A stretch of DNA of 64,000 nt from Vigna angularis (taxonomy: Eukaryota > Streptophyta > Magnoliopsida > Fabales > Fabaceae). The stretch is taken from NCBI RefSeq assembly GCF_016808095.1, contig NC_068970.1:45853630-45917629 (forward strand), in the 5' to 3' direction. Positions 1-12,081 of this stretch are shown here, one piece after another (positions within the stretch are counted from its first letter, which is position 1; the number at the start of each line of letters is the position of its first letter). The position numbers and the translations under genes were made by a program. A model generated the notes under the pieces. That model was not told the DNA's origin, ran no database searches, and saw only the letters and a program-made list of their open reading frames with translations.

Positions 1-1266
1 GAAGAAAAAAAATTGAGAAAAATTTATAGCAATACGCAGAAAAATTTATAGATCTTTAAAGAGTCAAATAATATGGTAAACGTCTTAAGAACCAATTTTC
101 TCCGAATATAAGCACTACTGCAAATAAAAATACTTATTTGACTCAATGGACTAGACAAAACTCATCACACAATAAGTAATAAACACTTTTTCAATATCTA
201 ATTAATTATGATTTACAATTTCGGTTGGTTTCACTCATTTAACAGACCATCTGTTCAAAACACACGCATACACACACATAATTAATATATATTATGTTTT
301 TAAATTCTATTATTATTTTTGTACAAAATTATATATTATATACAAAGTTATATCGGTTAAATTTTCCATATTATCACTGTCTTTATCAAATGATTATTTT
401 AAAGCAAGGGCAAATGAATTGTGGTTAGTCTTTATCTCTCACACAACAATATTTTGATTTGATGATGGGTCAAATTAGAATTACACACAGAGTTTCTATA
501 AAATATCATGAGCAATATTTTAATTTGATGATGGGTTAAATTAGAATTATTAAAGTTTGAAATGTAATTGATAGAAATTATAAAATGTTTTATGATCTTA
601 TTTATAGGAAAGGAAATATTACATATTTAGTGTGCTTGACAAGTGTCCAATATAAGTTAATTTTTGCATCATTTTGACATTTATCTTGTTTTGATTTTGT
701 CAAATATCTACATAAATCACCCTAATTTGACTTGCTTTGCAGATTTTTGATGATTATTGAGAGTTAAAAGAGAAAAACAAAGGAAATGGAGGAAATTCAA
801 GCTATTTTGGGAAAAACTGACTTTGACACGACTGAACAACAATCTTGAGGCTTGAACCACACGAGAAAACAAACTTTAGAGAGAAACCTCAAGCACTAAA
901 CTTGAGGATAAGTGATAACGTTGTCGTTGATGCAACCAAATTGATACTATTAAACTATAGCAATTTTAGTATTTCTAAGATAATAGCCAATAAAATAAAA
1001 AGGATAAATTCAACCATGAGTCATCTTCCAAAGAACACAGATTGATTTCTAACAAATTAGTTATTATAAAAACTATACAACAAGGGTTAGTCAAATAAAA
1101 GTAATTCAAAGAAACTAAAAGATTAGAGAACAACGTAACAAAAGAGAAAGAAATTTATAAAAAGATAAAAATAATTATAAAGAAAATAGATTGATTTCAC
1201 TGCTTTTTCAAAATAGGATTCATCAATGGTTATCTAAAGATTATTGTTCAATTAACTATTAACTTA
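1..1266. other. AT-rich intergenic sequence, no gene
   Basis: No credible gene here. The short open frames lack coding character or splice partners. Two AT-rich stretches near 448-475 and 508-545 share the phrase TTGATGATGGGT, suggesting a small local duplication. Nothing else is supported. Confidence 0.6.
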
Positions 1267-1600
1267 GATTTTCAAATTAATCAATGTAAATTCTCAATTA
1301 ATTTGTTAGCGTTCTCACTATTAACCAAAGTACATTCTCAATTAAAAGCAAAAACTTTGAAGATTAGTCATAGTAAATTTAACCAAAGTACATTCTCAAT
1401 TAAATATTACTATGTCTAATCATGTCTATTCTTTTACCTCTTATATCAAGTAAAAAGTTAATTAACCAAAATACATTCTTGATTAATGCTTCTTAAAGTT
1501 TTTACCACTAATCAAAGTACATTCTCAATTGGTAGCAAAAACTCATTCAATCACATGAAAGTTTCTAAATTTAATCAAATTAAATTCTCAATTAAAATTA
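1267..1600. repeat. Irregular direct repeat of a ~26-bp motif
   Basis: A motif close to TTAACCAAAGTACATTCTCA followed by ATTAA recurs about six times, near 1279, 1321, 1379, 1461, 1508 and 1571. The spacing is irregular (about 40-80 bp) and the outer copies are more diverged. This looks like an old internally repetitive retrotransposon LTR or UTR rather than a microsatellite. No coding sequence is present. Confidence 0.7.
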
Positions 1601-4600
1601 AAAACCTTTGGACTCATATGATTGATATTTTACGTAGATTTAACATCATGCTTACTTGCTATAATGTAAAAATCATTACTTTTACTTGATTAAGAAGAAA
1701 AACACAACAACAAGAATCAAAAGAACAAACATATTTATTCATCTAACCTCAGAATCCAATTAAGAAATTACGATAGAATCAACCTTAGAGGCTTAACACT
1801 CCATGGAATGTTAAAATAACATGAAAATAAAAAAAGAGAGGGAAGGACGAAATTTGAACCCCCAAAGTCTTCCTAAGCTCTTCTAATGTGTTTTCTTAAG
1901 TCTCTTTATATAGAAATTAGATTGGGCTTTGTTTCAAGTTTTTTTGTTGATGTAATCTTCTTTATCATAATGTAATTTCCTCCAATTATCTTCTAACTAA
2001 TCCAATATCCTCAATATATATTTGATTGTTGTGGAGATCTAAAAATATTTGAGAAGATATTTGCTAGATTAAAAAAGATTTGGCAAATATTATCTTTTTA
2101 TATTTCTTGATATAGTTAAATATGGTAATTATTTAACAATTTCAAATAGAATATCTTAAGATATATTTTTCCCAAATTATCTTTAATCATATACATTTAT
2201 CAATTATCAAAGCCCTTTTGGTAGAAAAAATAGAGAAAATCGCGAGATCCAATTTTTTGTTACAAGTTCCCTCCTCCTAGCTTAGCCAAGTTTCTTCACT
2301 TTTTCATGCTATGCTTGGATTGATTTCTTGTGGTCTTGATTATTTTCTATTCTTGGACTTATCTTTAAGGTTTCATGAAACTTTAATCAATTTATTTCTA
2401 TACATCAATGAGCTCAACTTTAACTGCAACTGCATTAACACACCTTAAAATATCCAAAGAACATTTATGCAACTAAAAAGTTAGTTTTAATATGTTTTTG
2501 TATATCATGCTAAATAACCCCAATTATAACAAATTCTAATTAAAATATTTTATTAAAGTACAAAAACCAATTAAGAATTCAATATTAAAGATCAAATAAG
2601 GGCATAAATATATATACACTCATCAATAAGCCATGAAGACTCCTTCTGAAAGAAATTATCCCAGGGGCTACAACTCCAAAAGATCAAGGCTTGAGTCACA
2701 AAGGAAACACGTATTGGAAAGAAAACCTTTACAGTTGGAGCCACACTTTCACCGTCGAAGCCACGCCTTAGAAACTTTTTAAAAACAGAGTTGCTCCTCT
2801 ATTTTAGAGGATTTCTATACATAACTTGGAGAGAGACTTTTTATTGTTGAAGAAAAGATGAAACCCTTTGGAACTCTCTTGTATTGGTACTATTACCTGT
2901 TTGTGAATTATTTTATGCTTGTTGTTGGATGAACTAATCACTTGTCTTATCTCACTGGCTTGGGATTAAGTGTGAACTAGAAAAAAGTTGTGGTCCAACT
3001 AATTCTCCTCCTGCTTTTATATGCTAGGAATATATCTAAGGCTCTAGTTGGTTATAGAGTCATAATCTTAATGCAAGTGATTCATTCTAGCACTAAGGAA
3101 TCATACTGAAGTCTGGTGATCTTAGGCTCTAGGTGCTAGGAATGGTCCTATAGTTAAATTTAAAGAGAACTTGCAGGACATGATTACTTGTGTTTTTATA
3201 ACTAATAATTGAACCTTCACAAGAAAGGGACACAAAGTGGAGAAATCTAGCTTCAACACTCCTTTATTATCCTAAAGTCAATCCTTTTTAATTCCAAACT
3301 ATTTTTCAACGTGTTATATTTCTAAAATAACTCCATTTTCTTACATAAATTTTGTTTCCACACTCTTTATGCACCTTTTTATTGTTTTATTCAAAGTCAA
3401 GCTAGTTTAGAATGCTATGTTTTCTTCCAAATCCTTGTGGATATAACACTTGTTGTACTACAAACTACCCACTATACTTGTTGGAAAAATTGATTGCTTT
3501 AGAGCATCAACAATGTTCTATTGTGTGTTCTTCATCTATAATTTTCTACCAACCAATGTAGAACTATAAATCTTTACCAACCAAGGTAGAAGCATAAATC
3601 CCTAATAATTGATATAGGAGTCGTACCTAAGGCCCTTTACATTTGGAAGACCACATACTCATTGTTACGATGATAATCCATATACTTTTCAATGGAAAAT
3701 TGAGGTATGCTTCTTCATTCTTTTTCATCATGAGTTTGGATATTTTTTCATTAAAGACTAATATAAAATTTGAATTCATATGATAGTATTGACCAAAACT
3801 AGCTCATGCATGTTTCATGGTGTGTAAGTCATCAAAGAATCTTTCCAACACCTTTTAATTACCACCAATGTGCTAAGACTATTTCTCTAAAATGATTAAA
3901 TTTACTTTTTAATCTTTCACAATGAGCCAATAATATATTGTATCCACCACTCTTCTTTATGCCCTAAGATTTGAGGATCAACCCATATTGAGTTATCAAT
4001 TATTATAACCTAATGGTGACAACTTTTTTGTTGCCTAAACTATCCCGACAAACTAATTAATCTTCTTTACTAATGTAGTATAAGGCTTAACTCAGGTTTG
4101 TCCAAGGATAGATTTTGTGGATTGAATGCAAAAGAATATGTTTTTGGGAGATATTTGAAGGTAAAAAAGGAAAGGTAATAACATAAAGTTATTACGGCAA
4201 ATGTAATATGATTAAAAAAAAGTGAAAAAATATATCATAGGATATAAATGATAGTAGCATGAACTAAACTAACATGCAAAACAAGAATAAACAAAAGGGA
4301 AAAATGAACTAGAAATTCTGCATAATTAAAAGTAGACTAGCACTACCAACATAGACCAACAAAACCAACAAAATGTACAAGTAATAAAACATCGCAAATA
4401 CTATTGGAAAGAGTAAGAATCCTAGACGAAGGTAAGTTAAAAACTATGCAGCCAAATGAAATTAACAACTTGGACAATAATTAAACCAATAAACCACCAT
4501 ATTAACTAAAGACTTGAGGTAAACTAACTTAAGAAATGCAAAGTAGTAACTAAACTGTAGTGAATAAAACCAATCGAGCTTAATATGAATTTAGTAAAAA

Positions 4601-5660
4601 ATGATTTTTGCTTGAGTAAAATAGAATATATTTGGAATTAAAATTGGGAAAATGGGTTGAACAAGGAAACTAGAGACATTGTGTTAACTACAAAATGATT
4701 ATGGATAGTGATTAAGCAACACAAGCTGTTGGAAAATAAGCTACACTAGTTGAAACACTAATTAAGCCATCAAAGCAAGTTGGAAACTGACATATACTTA
4801 AGCTAGTGAAACAGTAAAAAATAGAACTTAAAACAATGGAATTGAAAACTAACCATAAACCAAAACTACAACCTTCTCAAATTGGGAAACAAAAAATGGC
4901 CCCGTAGAGAAGGTCGAGACAAGTCGTTTCTCCTCCCAACATTCAATAAAATTAAAAACAATTGTCTCTCTGCCCTGTTACATTCCTTTATTGTCTTCTA
5001 TTTTATTCACTAAAAACGCAAGAAAAAAAATTCCAAATAAAAATCTTAAAGGTGCTAAAAAAGATGTTGTCAATTCTGCCAAAATGTTGTTTTTCTCTTT
5101 CTTGTGTGAGAGTGTGTTGCTGCCATAATAGAATTGGTTTAAGTTTTGTTTGTTGATGTGCCAGTGCATAATCTTAGCTTAGCTTCATTTAGGCCATTCC
5201 TTATGTAGCTCAATAGCACATCATATGAAGAGGAGTGATCTGCTCCCAACTTTTCATGTTATTATTAGATTTAATTCACAAGTCATTATACCCATGAAAT
5301 ATGCATACCTTACTCCATGCTAGAAAATATGACCCGACCACAAAAGTTTTCATCTAAGAATTAAGTCTTTTAGGCCGATTAGAGTAGGTCACTTATAAAT
5401 GTGAAAATTTTGTAACAATATGCTCTTAGTGACATAAGTATAAAATATATGACAAGGACACCTTTTTAACTTATTTTACCTTTATACATAAGTACATCAA
5501 GTTAAACGGAATCATATTTCATTATCTATATTATTGTTGCTAGAATCCAACGTTTGTTTGCATATCAAATTAAAATATTTATTCTATATTTTAGCCACAT
5601 AATTATTAAGGTAAATTTTCATATTATTATTATTATTATTATTTATTTTCATATTGTTCT
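1601..5660. other. Degenerate retrotransposon-like sequence, no intact gene
   Basis: No gene is supportable. The stretch 2640-3500 has the texture of the untranslated 3' part of an LTR retrotransposon, with phrases such as AATCCTTGTGGATATAACAC near 3430 that resemble sequence upstream of Ty3/gypsy 3' LTRs. That assignment is from memory and weak. 4080-4880 is A-rich spacer. A short (ATT)n tract lies at 5621-5646. Confidence 0.35.
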
Positions 5661-5667
5661 ATGTTTT

Positions 5668-5825
5668 GCAAGTGAAATTGAAGGTTTTGGGAGATGAAAA
5701 TGGTGATGTGGTTGTGTAAAATATTGTTGTAGTGTATGATGATGGTTTTTTATGGAGAAAGAAAATGGGGAATGATAATAATATGATGAAAGTAATGGAA
5801 TTAGGAAGATGATGAAATGGGAGTT
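5668..5825. repeat. Dispersed repeat, copy 1 (partner at 10770-10925)
   Basis: About 155 bp here match 10770-10925 in the same orientation with scattered substitutions. Shared blocks include AAGGTTTTGGGAGATGAAA, GGTGATGTGGTTGTGTA and GGAATTAGGAAGATGATGAA. The two copies lie 5.1 kb apart and have unrelated flanks, so this is a dispersed element rather than a tandem duplication. The second copy belongs to the unit later hit by the Pack-MULE. No protein is supported in either copy. Confidence 0.85.
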
Positions 5826-5849
5826 CTATCACATGGTTGTTCTATCTAT

Positions 5850-7413
5850 GTTCAAATTCTAATTTATTTCCCAAAGATTAGATATTTTCAGATATCATGA
5901 TATTCCATCATACATTATTATAATCTAGATATAACATATGAACAAGATGAAATTATATTGAACAAGAAGATTTACATCAATTTAAGTTCATTACATCCAA
6001 TCCTAATGAAATGGGAGTCTAAGTACTCTTATACATCTAAAACATACAAGATTGGTGGAAATTTCTCATTGCATGAAGTCTTGATGCCTTAAAGTTTCCT
6101 CTGACAGAATTTCATAGTTTCCTTGTGTTCCCACACTTCAAAACTACTTTGTCTTGTTAATTCATGATATAATAACCACTTTCAAAAATTCATCTCTCGC
6201 TGAGCAAGAGAACACACTTGTTGGGCAAATAAACAACTTCTGATTTGCTTTTAACTACTTTGTCTTGCTGAATGATACAATTTACTCATTGAGTGAGTAT
6301 TTTTCTTTTTTGCTAAGCGAATGGATTGTGGCTGAGCGAAAGGGTTCCTAACAGCAAACTCCAAAACTCTTCAAATGTTAATTTTCCTGCACAATATTCT
6401 ACAAAAGACAAAATAACATTTAACTTGAACTAAATAGAAAAATATTACATCTTCTCATAAGGAAAACACCAAATACATTAATATATACAAACTTAAGGTA
6501 AGAAATAAGCATGAATAATAAGTATTAATCACATTTATCAAGGCCTTTATATGATTATTTTATGGATAGTTCTATATAATCTCGTAGGCCTTTACAGATG
6601 AAGTCAACCTTAGGACATAATCCACAATGATAGGTGACCTAACAAATGTGGCATGGCAAGAGATAGAAAACTCTAAATGAGGTATTCATAATAGCCAAGT
6701 AGATACAAGATCTAACATGACAATCATTAAACCTACACTCCTTAAAGCTCACTCAAACCAAGGTATAAGACCCCAATCTCAAAATGAATGAATGCCATAA
6801 TATGTGTAGTGTGTGAAGGGAGCAACCTAAGACTACCTAAACCTACACCTGCAAAACAACCAAAAACAATTTAGGCAAATATAATAATTGTCATTTACCT
6901 TAAGGTTTAATAATTTCATAATATAATCAGAACATCAAAGCAGATATAAGAAAGACAATATAAAAATAGGGGAAAACAAATATTTAAAAACAAAAAATAT
7001 TTTGCACACTCAACTAATAGGATTAAGTCTTGAATATCCCCAACGAAATCGTCATCTATCATAATCGAAATCACCACAAGATGACGAACAAAAAAATAAG
7101 GAGTTAAAAACGAGTTTGGAGTCGTCACCGTAGGTCTACGAAAAACTAGAATGATAAATCATGGTCTATGAAATCAGATTTTTAGGTTCGAGAGATACGC
7201 ATAGAGAAGGTATTAGTATCCTACAAAGCTCATTCTAAGATGATACCTTTAATGAAATGTGCAAAACTAAATGTATTGTTCAAAATGTTTATTTTTCCCA
7301 AAAATGAAATGAACAAGATTCTAAAAAAGGAAACAAAAGTTCATTTTATATTTTTGGGCCCAGTAAGGACTAACCCTCGCTCCTACGTATCTCCATTTAC
7401 AATGAAGAATAAT
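5850..7413. other. Retrotransposon-like spacer
   Basis: No gene seen. Around 6195-6345 the phrases CTGAGCAAGAGA, CTAAGCGAATGG and CTGAGCGAAAGG recur. I associate this style with legume LTR sequences, but no LTR ends or target duplications could be defined. Confidence 0.35.
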
Positions 7414-7418
7414 GGTTA

Positions 7419-8835
7419 TGTTGAAAATAGAATGGCTTAATTTCTCACACCAAGAGGGGGGTGAATTGGTGAAATGTAAAAACAACGTTTTCTTTAAATA
7501 TTTTTCACAAAGTCGATACCTTGAAAAGCTTTCTTGAAACGCAAGGAAAAAGATTTGTTTATGCAGCGGAAATTAAATCGATTTAGTACAGTATGAAGAC
7601 TGAATAAAAGAGTGCATGGATAGAAAGATCAAACGCTGAGTTTTTATACTGGCTCGGCCAAGCCTACATTTAGTGTCCTTCCAACCACAGGAAGCCAATG
7701 CACTATAATGATCAAGGTTTTTACAACAAGGTTTTTATAGCAACCTCACGTCAAAAATATAAAACACCTCTCTAACCCTCTAATCAAAATATAGGCATAT
7801 AGAAACAGACTAGCAGCAAGAATCCTCTCTCTTGCAGTCTAAACCCTTTGAGTCACCCTCAAAGTCAAGAACGCAACACGCTCTTCTTCTTGTAATCACA
7901 ACAGGGAACCTCAATCCAATCCTCACAAGATTGTAGCCTCTGATCTCTCAATTACACCCAATGTGTAGATATGATTAGCCTTTGTGAGTGCAGTTAACTT
8001 GCTCTTCAAGAATCCACAAGTAGATGATCACCACAGTCACTTCTTGTTTCATGGAGCTCTTTCTCTCTTTTTGTAAGAATGCACTTTATGCAAAAGATAT
8101 CACAAACTGTTAGATTCAGAAAAGTTCTTACAGAAATCAAGTTCGCGTCAATTTATAGATAAACACAATTTTGATGCATTTTAATCGATTAAGTTACTAA
8201 TGTAGTCGAATATAACAATTTTGTTATAGTAGTTAGCAGCAGTCAATGCAGTTAATTGAATGTACAATTAATGCAGTCGAATCACATTTAATGTTTGGTC
8301 AACATATTAAAAATATAGTTGTTGTACCATTTAATTCATGCATTAATAGAATTTCAAAAATGTAACAGATTTAGTCAAATGCACTTTGCATGTAATCGAC
8401 TATGTAACGCAGTTAAACAAAGTTTTGAAAAACTTTCACTTTGAAAATCTCATAGCACACTTTGAAAATTATTTGTGCAAAGCCACGAGTTTTAATCGAC
8501 TCACCCCATAATGAAGTCGACTTAAAACTGTTGTTTTGCCACACAATTAAAAGTTTAGCATAAGTGCTTGTGGTTTTCCTTCTATAAAACATCAGACATG
8601 CATTCACCAATAAATCAATTGTATAGCACAGTGAAATGTAATTTATCAATAGAATCATGTTGTCAATGCTTTAAACAGATTTACACATTGATTAAAACAT
8701 AAAGCATGTAAGCAATATAACATGTAACACATAAACAGTACATGTGTTATTAATTATGTTGTCATCATCAAAAACCAGAAGCTTTGAGATTGTAGGTTCA
8801 GCTAAATCAGTGTTCCCCTATCAACAATCTCAACA
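7419..8835 (-). mobile_element. Solo LTR of a Ty1/copia-type retrotransposon (copy 1)
   Basis: The element begins TGTTGA, ends TCAACA, and is flanked by a perfect 5-bp target duplication GGTTA (7414-7418 and 8836-8840), the hallmark of LTR integration. On the minus strand it starts TGTTGAGATTG and ends with a CACCCCCCTCTTGG block followed by TTTTCAACA, an arrangement I recognise from plant copia LTRs. No primer-binding site, gag or pol lies alongside, so the internal region was lost by LTR-LTR recombination. It carries four paired AATCGATTA-type boxes at 8183/8204, 8254/8275, 8373/8394 and 8494/8515, every pair 21 bp apart. Length is 1,417 bp. No open frame inside is credible. Confidence 0.88.
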
Positions 8836-8845
8836 GGTTACATAG

Positions 8846-10212
8846 TGTAGAAAAAGTTAGGCCAATAAACTCAACCAAAAGGGAGGGGCGGGGGGGGGGG
8901 GGGGGGGGGGAGTGAATTGGTTTTCCCCTTTCAAAAATTGTTCTTTAGAAAGCTTTTTGAAATCTTTGAAGTTTTCTTGGAATGCAATCAAAATAGAATA
9001 AGAACAATGTAAAAGAAAAGAAATAGAGAGATTCACACAATTGTTTATACTGGTTCGACCCACTACCTACGTCCAGTCTTCCTTCAATCAACCTTAGATA
9101 AAGAGATCCACTATATTGATAGAGTTCTTACAAGCAAGACATACAAAGAACAATCCTCTCAAATGTACTCTCCTCTCTAACACAATATCAACTATAGCAT
9201 ACACCCAGAAAGATCACCCACTTTCTGTCACTCTTAAAGCAATCCCAACTTTAAGGAATAGAACTCCACAAAGTCCTCTTCCTAGCCGCAGCAATAAGGA
9301 CACAATCAACCTTGATTGTAGATGATAACTGATCATTGTATAATACACTTTGAGTGCTGATACGGATCAGCAAATGAAAGCACAAAGTTCTTGCAAGAAT
9401 CTTTAAGTATTTCCTTCCACTGAAGCAAACTTGATTCTTTAAGAAATTCAGAATGCTCCTGCAATTAAAATCTCAACAAACAATTAGTTATGAAAGTGTA
9501 AGATGATAGAATTGTTGAAAGGCAGAGAGCAATGCGTCTATTTATAGATTTTTCAATTCTAACGCATTTTAATCGATTAAGCAATTAATGTAATCAGTTA
9601 AGCTTTTCCTTCAGCTTTAACAGTTTTACATTTGCATAGGATTTAACAGATTAAATGTGCATGAAATCGATTAAACATATCATACAAGCCACAACATTCA
9701 AAATATGATCGTTATTGACAGTCATGGCTTTTCAATAAAAAGGTTTTCACATAAAACGCATTTTAACCGATTAGGAAATTAACGTAATCGGTTAAGTTCC
9801 ATACTTAAGCAATTTTGAAAACTTTTTCCATTCAGAACGCTTCAATGAACTCAACAAACATGTACTGGCATAACAACGTGTTTTAATCAATTATGCAATT
9901 AATGTAATCGGTTAAAACATTGTTGTTTTGCCTCTACTAAGCATTTACTGATATCTGATGAATTTTAACAGATTATGCATATAGTGTAATCGATTAATTC
10001 ATGCAGATATGCAATGTGCAAAGTGTTTCAATTTGTTATTCATTTTAAATCAATGAATACACATACCAAACAGTTCAAGCCCAACCATAGATATAATCAA
10101 GCAACAGTTTTGTCATTTTGTTGTGTAAAAAACTATAAAACATTTCTTTTGTTATCATAAAAAACACATATGTGAGATATGGGTTCAGTTATACACAGCT
10201 CCCCTGTCAACA
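8846..10212 (-). mobile_element. Solo LTR, same family (copy 2)
   Basis: This copy is homologous end to end with the LTR at 7419-8835 and in the same orientation. It starts TGTAGAAAAAG, aligning with TGTTGAAAATAG, has the same G-rich TGAATTGG block, and ends CCCCTGTCAACA. Flanking 5-mers are CATAG (8841-8845) and TATAG (10213-10217), a target duplication with one change. Only ten bases separate the two elements: the right GGTTA of copy 1 and the left CATAG of copy 2. It holds five paired boxes (9571/9592, 9645/9665, 9765/9786, 9885/9906, 9967/9988). Divergence from copy 1 suggests separate insertions rather than tandem duplication. Confidence 0.8.
8890..8910 (+). repeat. 21-base G homopolymer
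   Basis: An unbroken run of 21 G lies inside solo LTR copy 2, extending the G-rich block that is only six G long in copy 1. It could form G-quadruplexes and its length may be unreliable in the assembly. The proline-rich minus-strand frame across it is an artefact. Confidence 0.9.
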
Positions 10213-10307
10213 TATAGTTCTTTGAAAAAAAAATTAAAAAACTATCTGGAAGATGATTTTAATTAGGTTAATATTTTTACTTTTGAAATCTTAATATTGT
10301 TGTTAAT

Positions 10308-10500
10308 ATCAAGTGAATATGTGACTTAACATGATAAAATATTTCATTTTAGAAAACAAATGAAAATTTATCAAGTGAATATGAGACTTAACATGATAAA
10401 ATATTTCATTTTAGAAAACAAATGAAAATTTATCAAGTGAATTTGAAACTTAACATGAAAAACAAATTAATTATCAAGCGAATTTGAGATTTGATATGAC
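10308..10500. repeat. 62-bp tandem repeat
   Basis: Two nearly identical 62-bp units begin at 10308 and 10370 with ATCAAGTGAATATG and include TAAAATATTTCATTTTAG. A partial third starts at 10432 and a degraded fragment (ATCAAGCGAATTTGAG) at 10473. No coding potential. Confidence 0.85.
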
Positions 10501-11033
10501 AATTAATTTTATTTCTAAATTGTTATGAAAACTTAATTACCGAGTATCTAATCATTTTTTAAAAAATATTATTACAAAAGTTTGTAATTTCTATTTAAAA
10601 CAAAGAAAATGGTATATAAGTGAAAATGTAGAATCAAAAATAGCAAAACGATTATGAGAATGCAGAACTCAAATAAAAACATATCCTAAGAGAATACCTT
10701 AAACTAAAAAAAAAAATATGTGAAAAAAATTAAAACCTTGGTGAAAGAAGTCATGATAGCCACTGTTAGTGAAAATGAAGGTTTTGGGAGATGAAATTGG
10801 TGATGTGGTTGTGTAGAATATTATTATAGTGTATATTGATGATTTTGTATGGAGAAAAAAATGGGAAATGATGATAGTTTGATGAAAGTGGTGGAATTAG
10901 GAAGATGATGAAACTGAGTGATGATGTGAAGGAGAAGACGTGTGTTAGAAAAAGAAGTCCAAAGTTTTTGTATGTAAAAAATATGTGAGTATTTATAGAG
11001 TGATGGGTAGAGAAAGTGAATGGAGAAAAATAA

Positions 11034-11042
11034 TTAAAATAA
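11034..11042. repeat. Target site duplication, left (TTAAAATAA)
   Basis: The 9-bp sequence TTAAAATAA directly precedes the left inverted repeat and recurs exactly at 12082-12090. Nine-bp duplications are diagnostic of Mutator-like transposition. Confidence 0.93.
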
Positions 11043-12081
11043 GGGTTAAATATGTTTTTAGTCCCTAAACTATGGGCCATTTCTGGTTTTCGTCCCTCTT
11101 CCAAAGTAAGGTACACTTTAGTCCTCATCTTTTTCGAAACTTTGGTTTGAGTCCTCCAAAACTAACACCGTCAAAAATATGCTGATGTGTCTAACGTCTC
11201 TGTCCACGTGTAATTGATTTTTTGTTGACGTGTGTTAAGTCATCTGGGGATGTCAGAGAAGGACTTAGGTTGGGATTTTCACCTCCGGAAGCTCTCTGTC
11301 AGTGGCAGAGACTCTAACACCGCCAACGATCCCGCTTCTGATCCTTCCCTTCTTCCTTCCGTAACTCTTCAAATTCTTACATTTTCATTCCGTTATACTC
11401 TCTCTATTTATTGTTAAATATTAACTTTGTTCTTGCTTTAATTTTGATTAGGTGACAAAGCTTCATGCTTTATGCAAGACCGAGAATTCCGAGGACTTGG
11501 TGGCTAGGGTTTATACCTCCGCCGCGCTGCAGCTTCCCTCTCTCAATCTCGAACCTCCAATGGCCTTCTTTTGCTTGTAATTTTTTTTTTAAATAAGTTG
11601 TCGATTGTATCGTAAACCCTAATTTGGAATGAAATTGGTACTCGAAACCAGTACCCTTCAACAAAACCCTACATCCCCAAATCCATCCATCATTTTAAAC
11701 CAAAACAAAGACAAATGTGAACTTACGTGCCCAACTCCACCAACGCCCAAGAAGGTGATATCCAAGCTTCAACCTTCTTTCCACTTTGTCTTTGCTCGAA
11801 TCCTTCACACAACACTTTGCAATACTTTGCAATGAAACTAATAAACCAAACTTCACCAACGCTGGATTAACTTTGCATTTTAGCTGTTTAAACACGTGGA
11901 AAGAGACGTTGAACACGTGCAAAGAGACGTTAGATACATCAGCATATTTTTGACGGTGTTAGTTTTGGAGGACTCAAACCAAAGTTTCGAAAAGGATGAG
12001 GACTAAAGTGTACCTTACTTTGGAAGAGGGACGAAAACCAGAAATGGCCCATAGTTTAGGGACTAAAAACATATTTAACCC
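11043..12081. mobile_element. Pack-MULE (non-autonomous Mutator-like element)
   Basis: A complete element of 1,039 bp. It has 168-bp terminal inverted repeats at 11043-11210 and 11914-12081 with only a handful of mismatches, starting GGGTTAAATATGTTTTTAG, and perfect 9-bp target duplications outside. Near-identical TIRs and an intact duplication indicate a recent insertion. The roughly 700-bp interior is neither transposase nor TIR. Its left half carries exon/intron-structured coding sequence captured from a host gene, described separately. Its right half (11620-11910) is C-rich on the plus strand and may hold a second capture. There is no transposase, so mobility would depend on an autonomous partner. 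Confidence 0.93.
11250..11580 (+). pseudogene. Captured gene fragment resembling the N-terminus of plant AP-5 complex subunit beta
   Basis: From ATG 11250 the frame reads MSEKDLGWDFHLRKLSVSG, then NDPASDPSLLPS. A plausible GT donor (about 11359) pairs with the TTGATTAG acceptor at 11443-11450, continuing VTKLHALCKTENSEDLVARV. A downstream stretch read one frame over gives ASLSQSRTSNGLLLL. I recall these phrases, in this order, from the conserved N-terminus of a plant ARM-repeat protein annotated as AP-5 complex subunit beta-like, a vesicle-coat subunit. The fragment keeps an intron, so capture was from genomic DNA. It has a small deletion plus frameshift after LVARVYT, and an in-frame stop. 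The family identity is from memory; the coding and frameshifted nature is directly visible. No function is expected. Confidence 0.62.

Noticed and set aside
8857..9063. Proline-rich minus-strand frame
   Set aside because: Produced by the 21-G run in a solo LTR; no start context, splice partner or homology recognised.
10766..11128. 120-residue minus-strand open frame
   Set aside because: It crosses the dispersed repeat, the Pack-MULE boundary and its TIR, so it is not a unit of selection.
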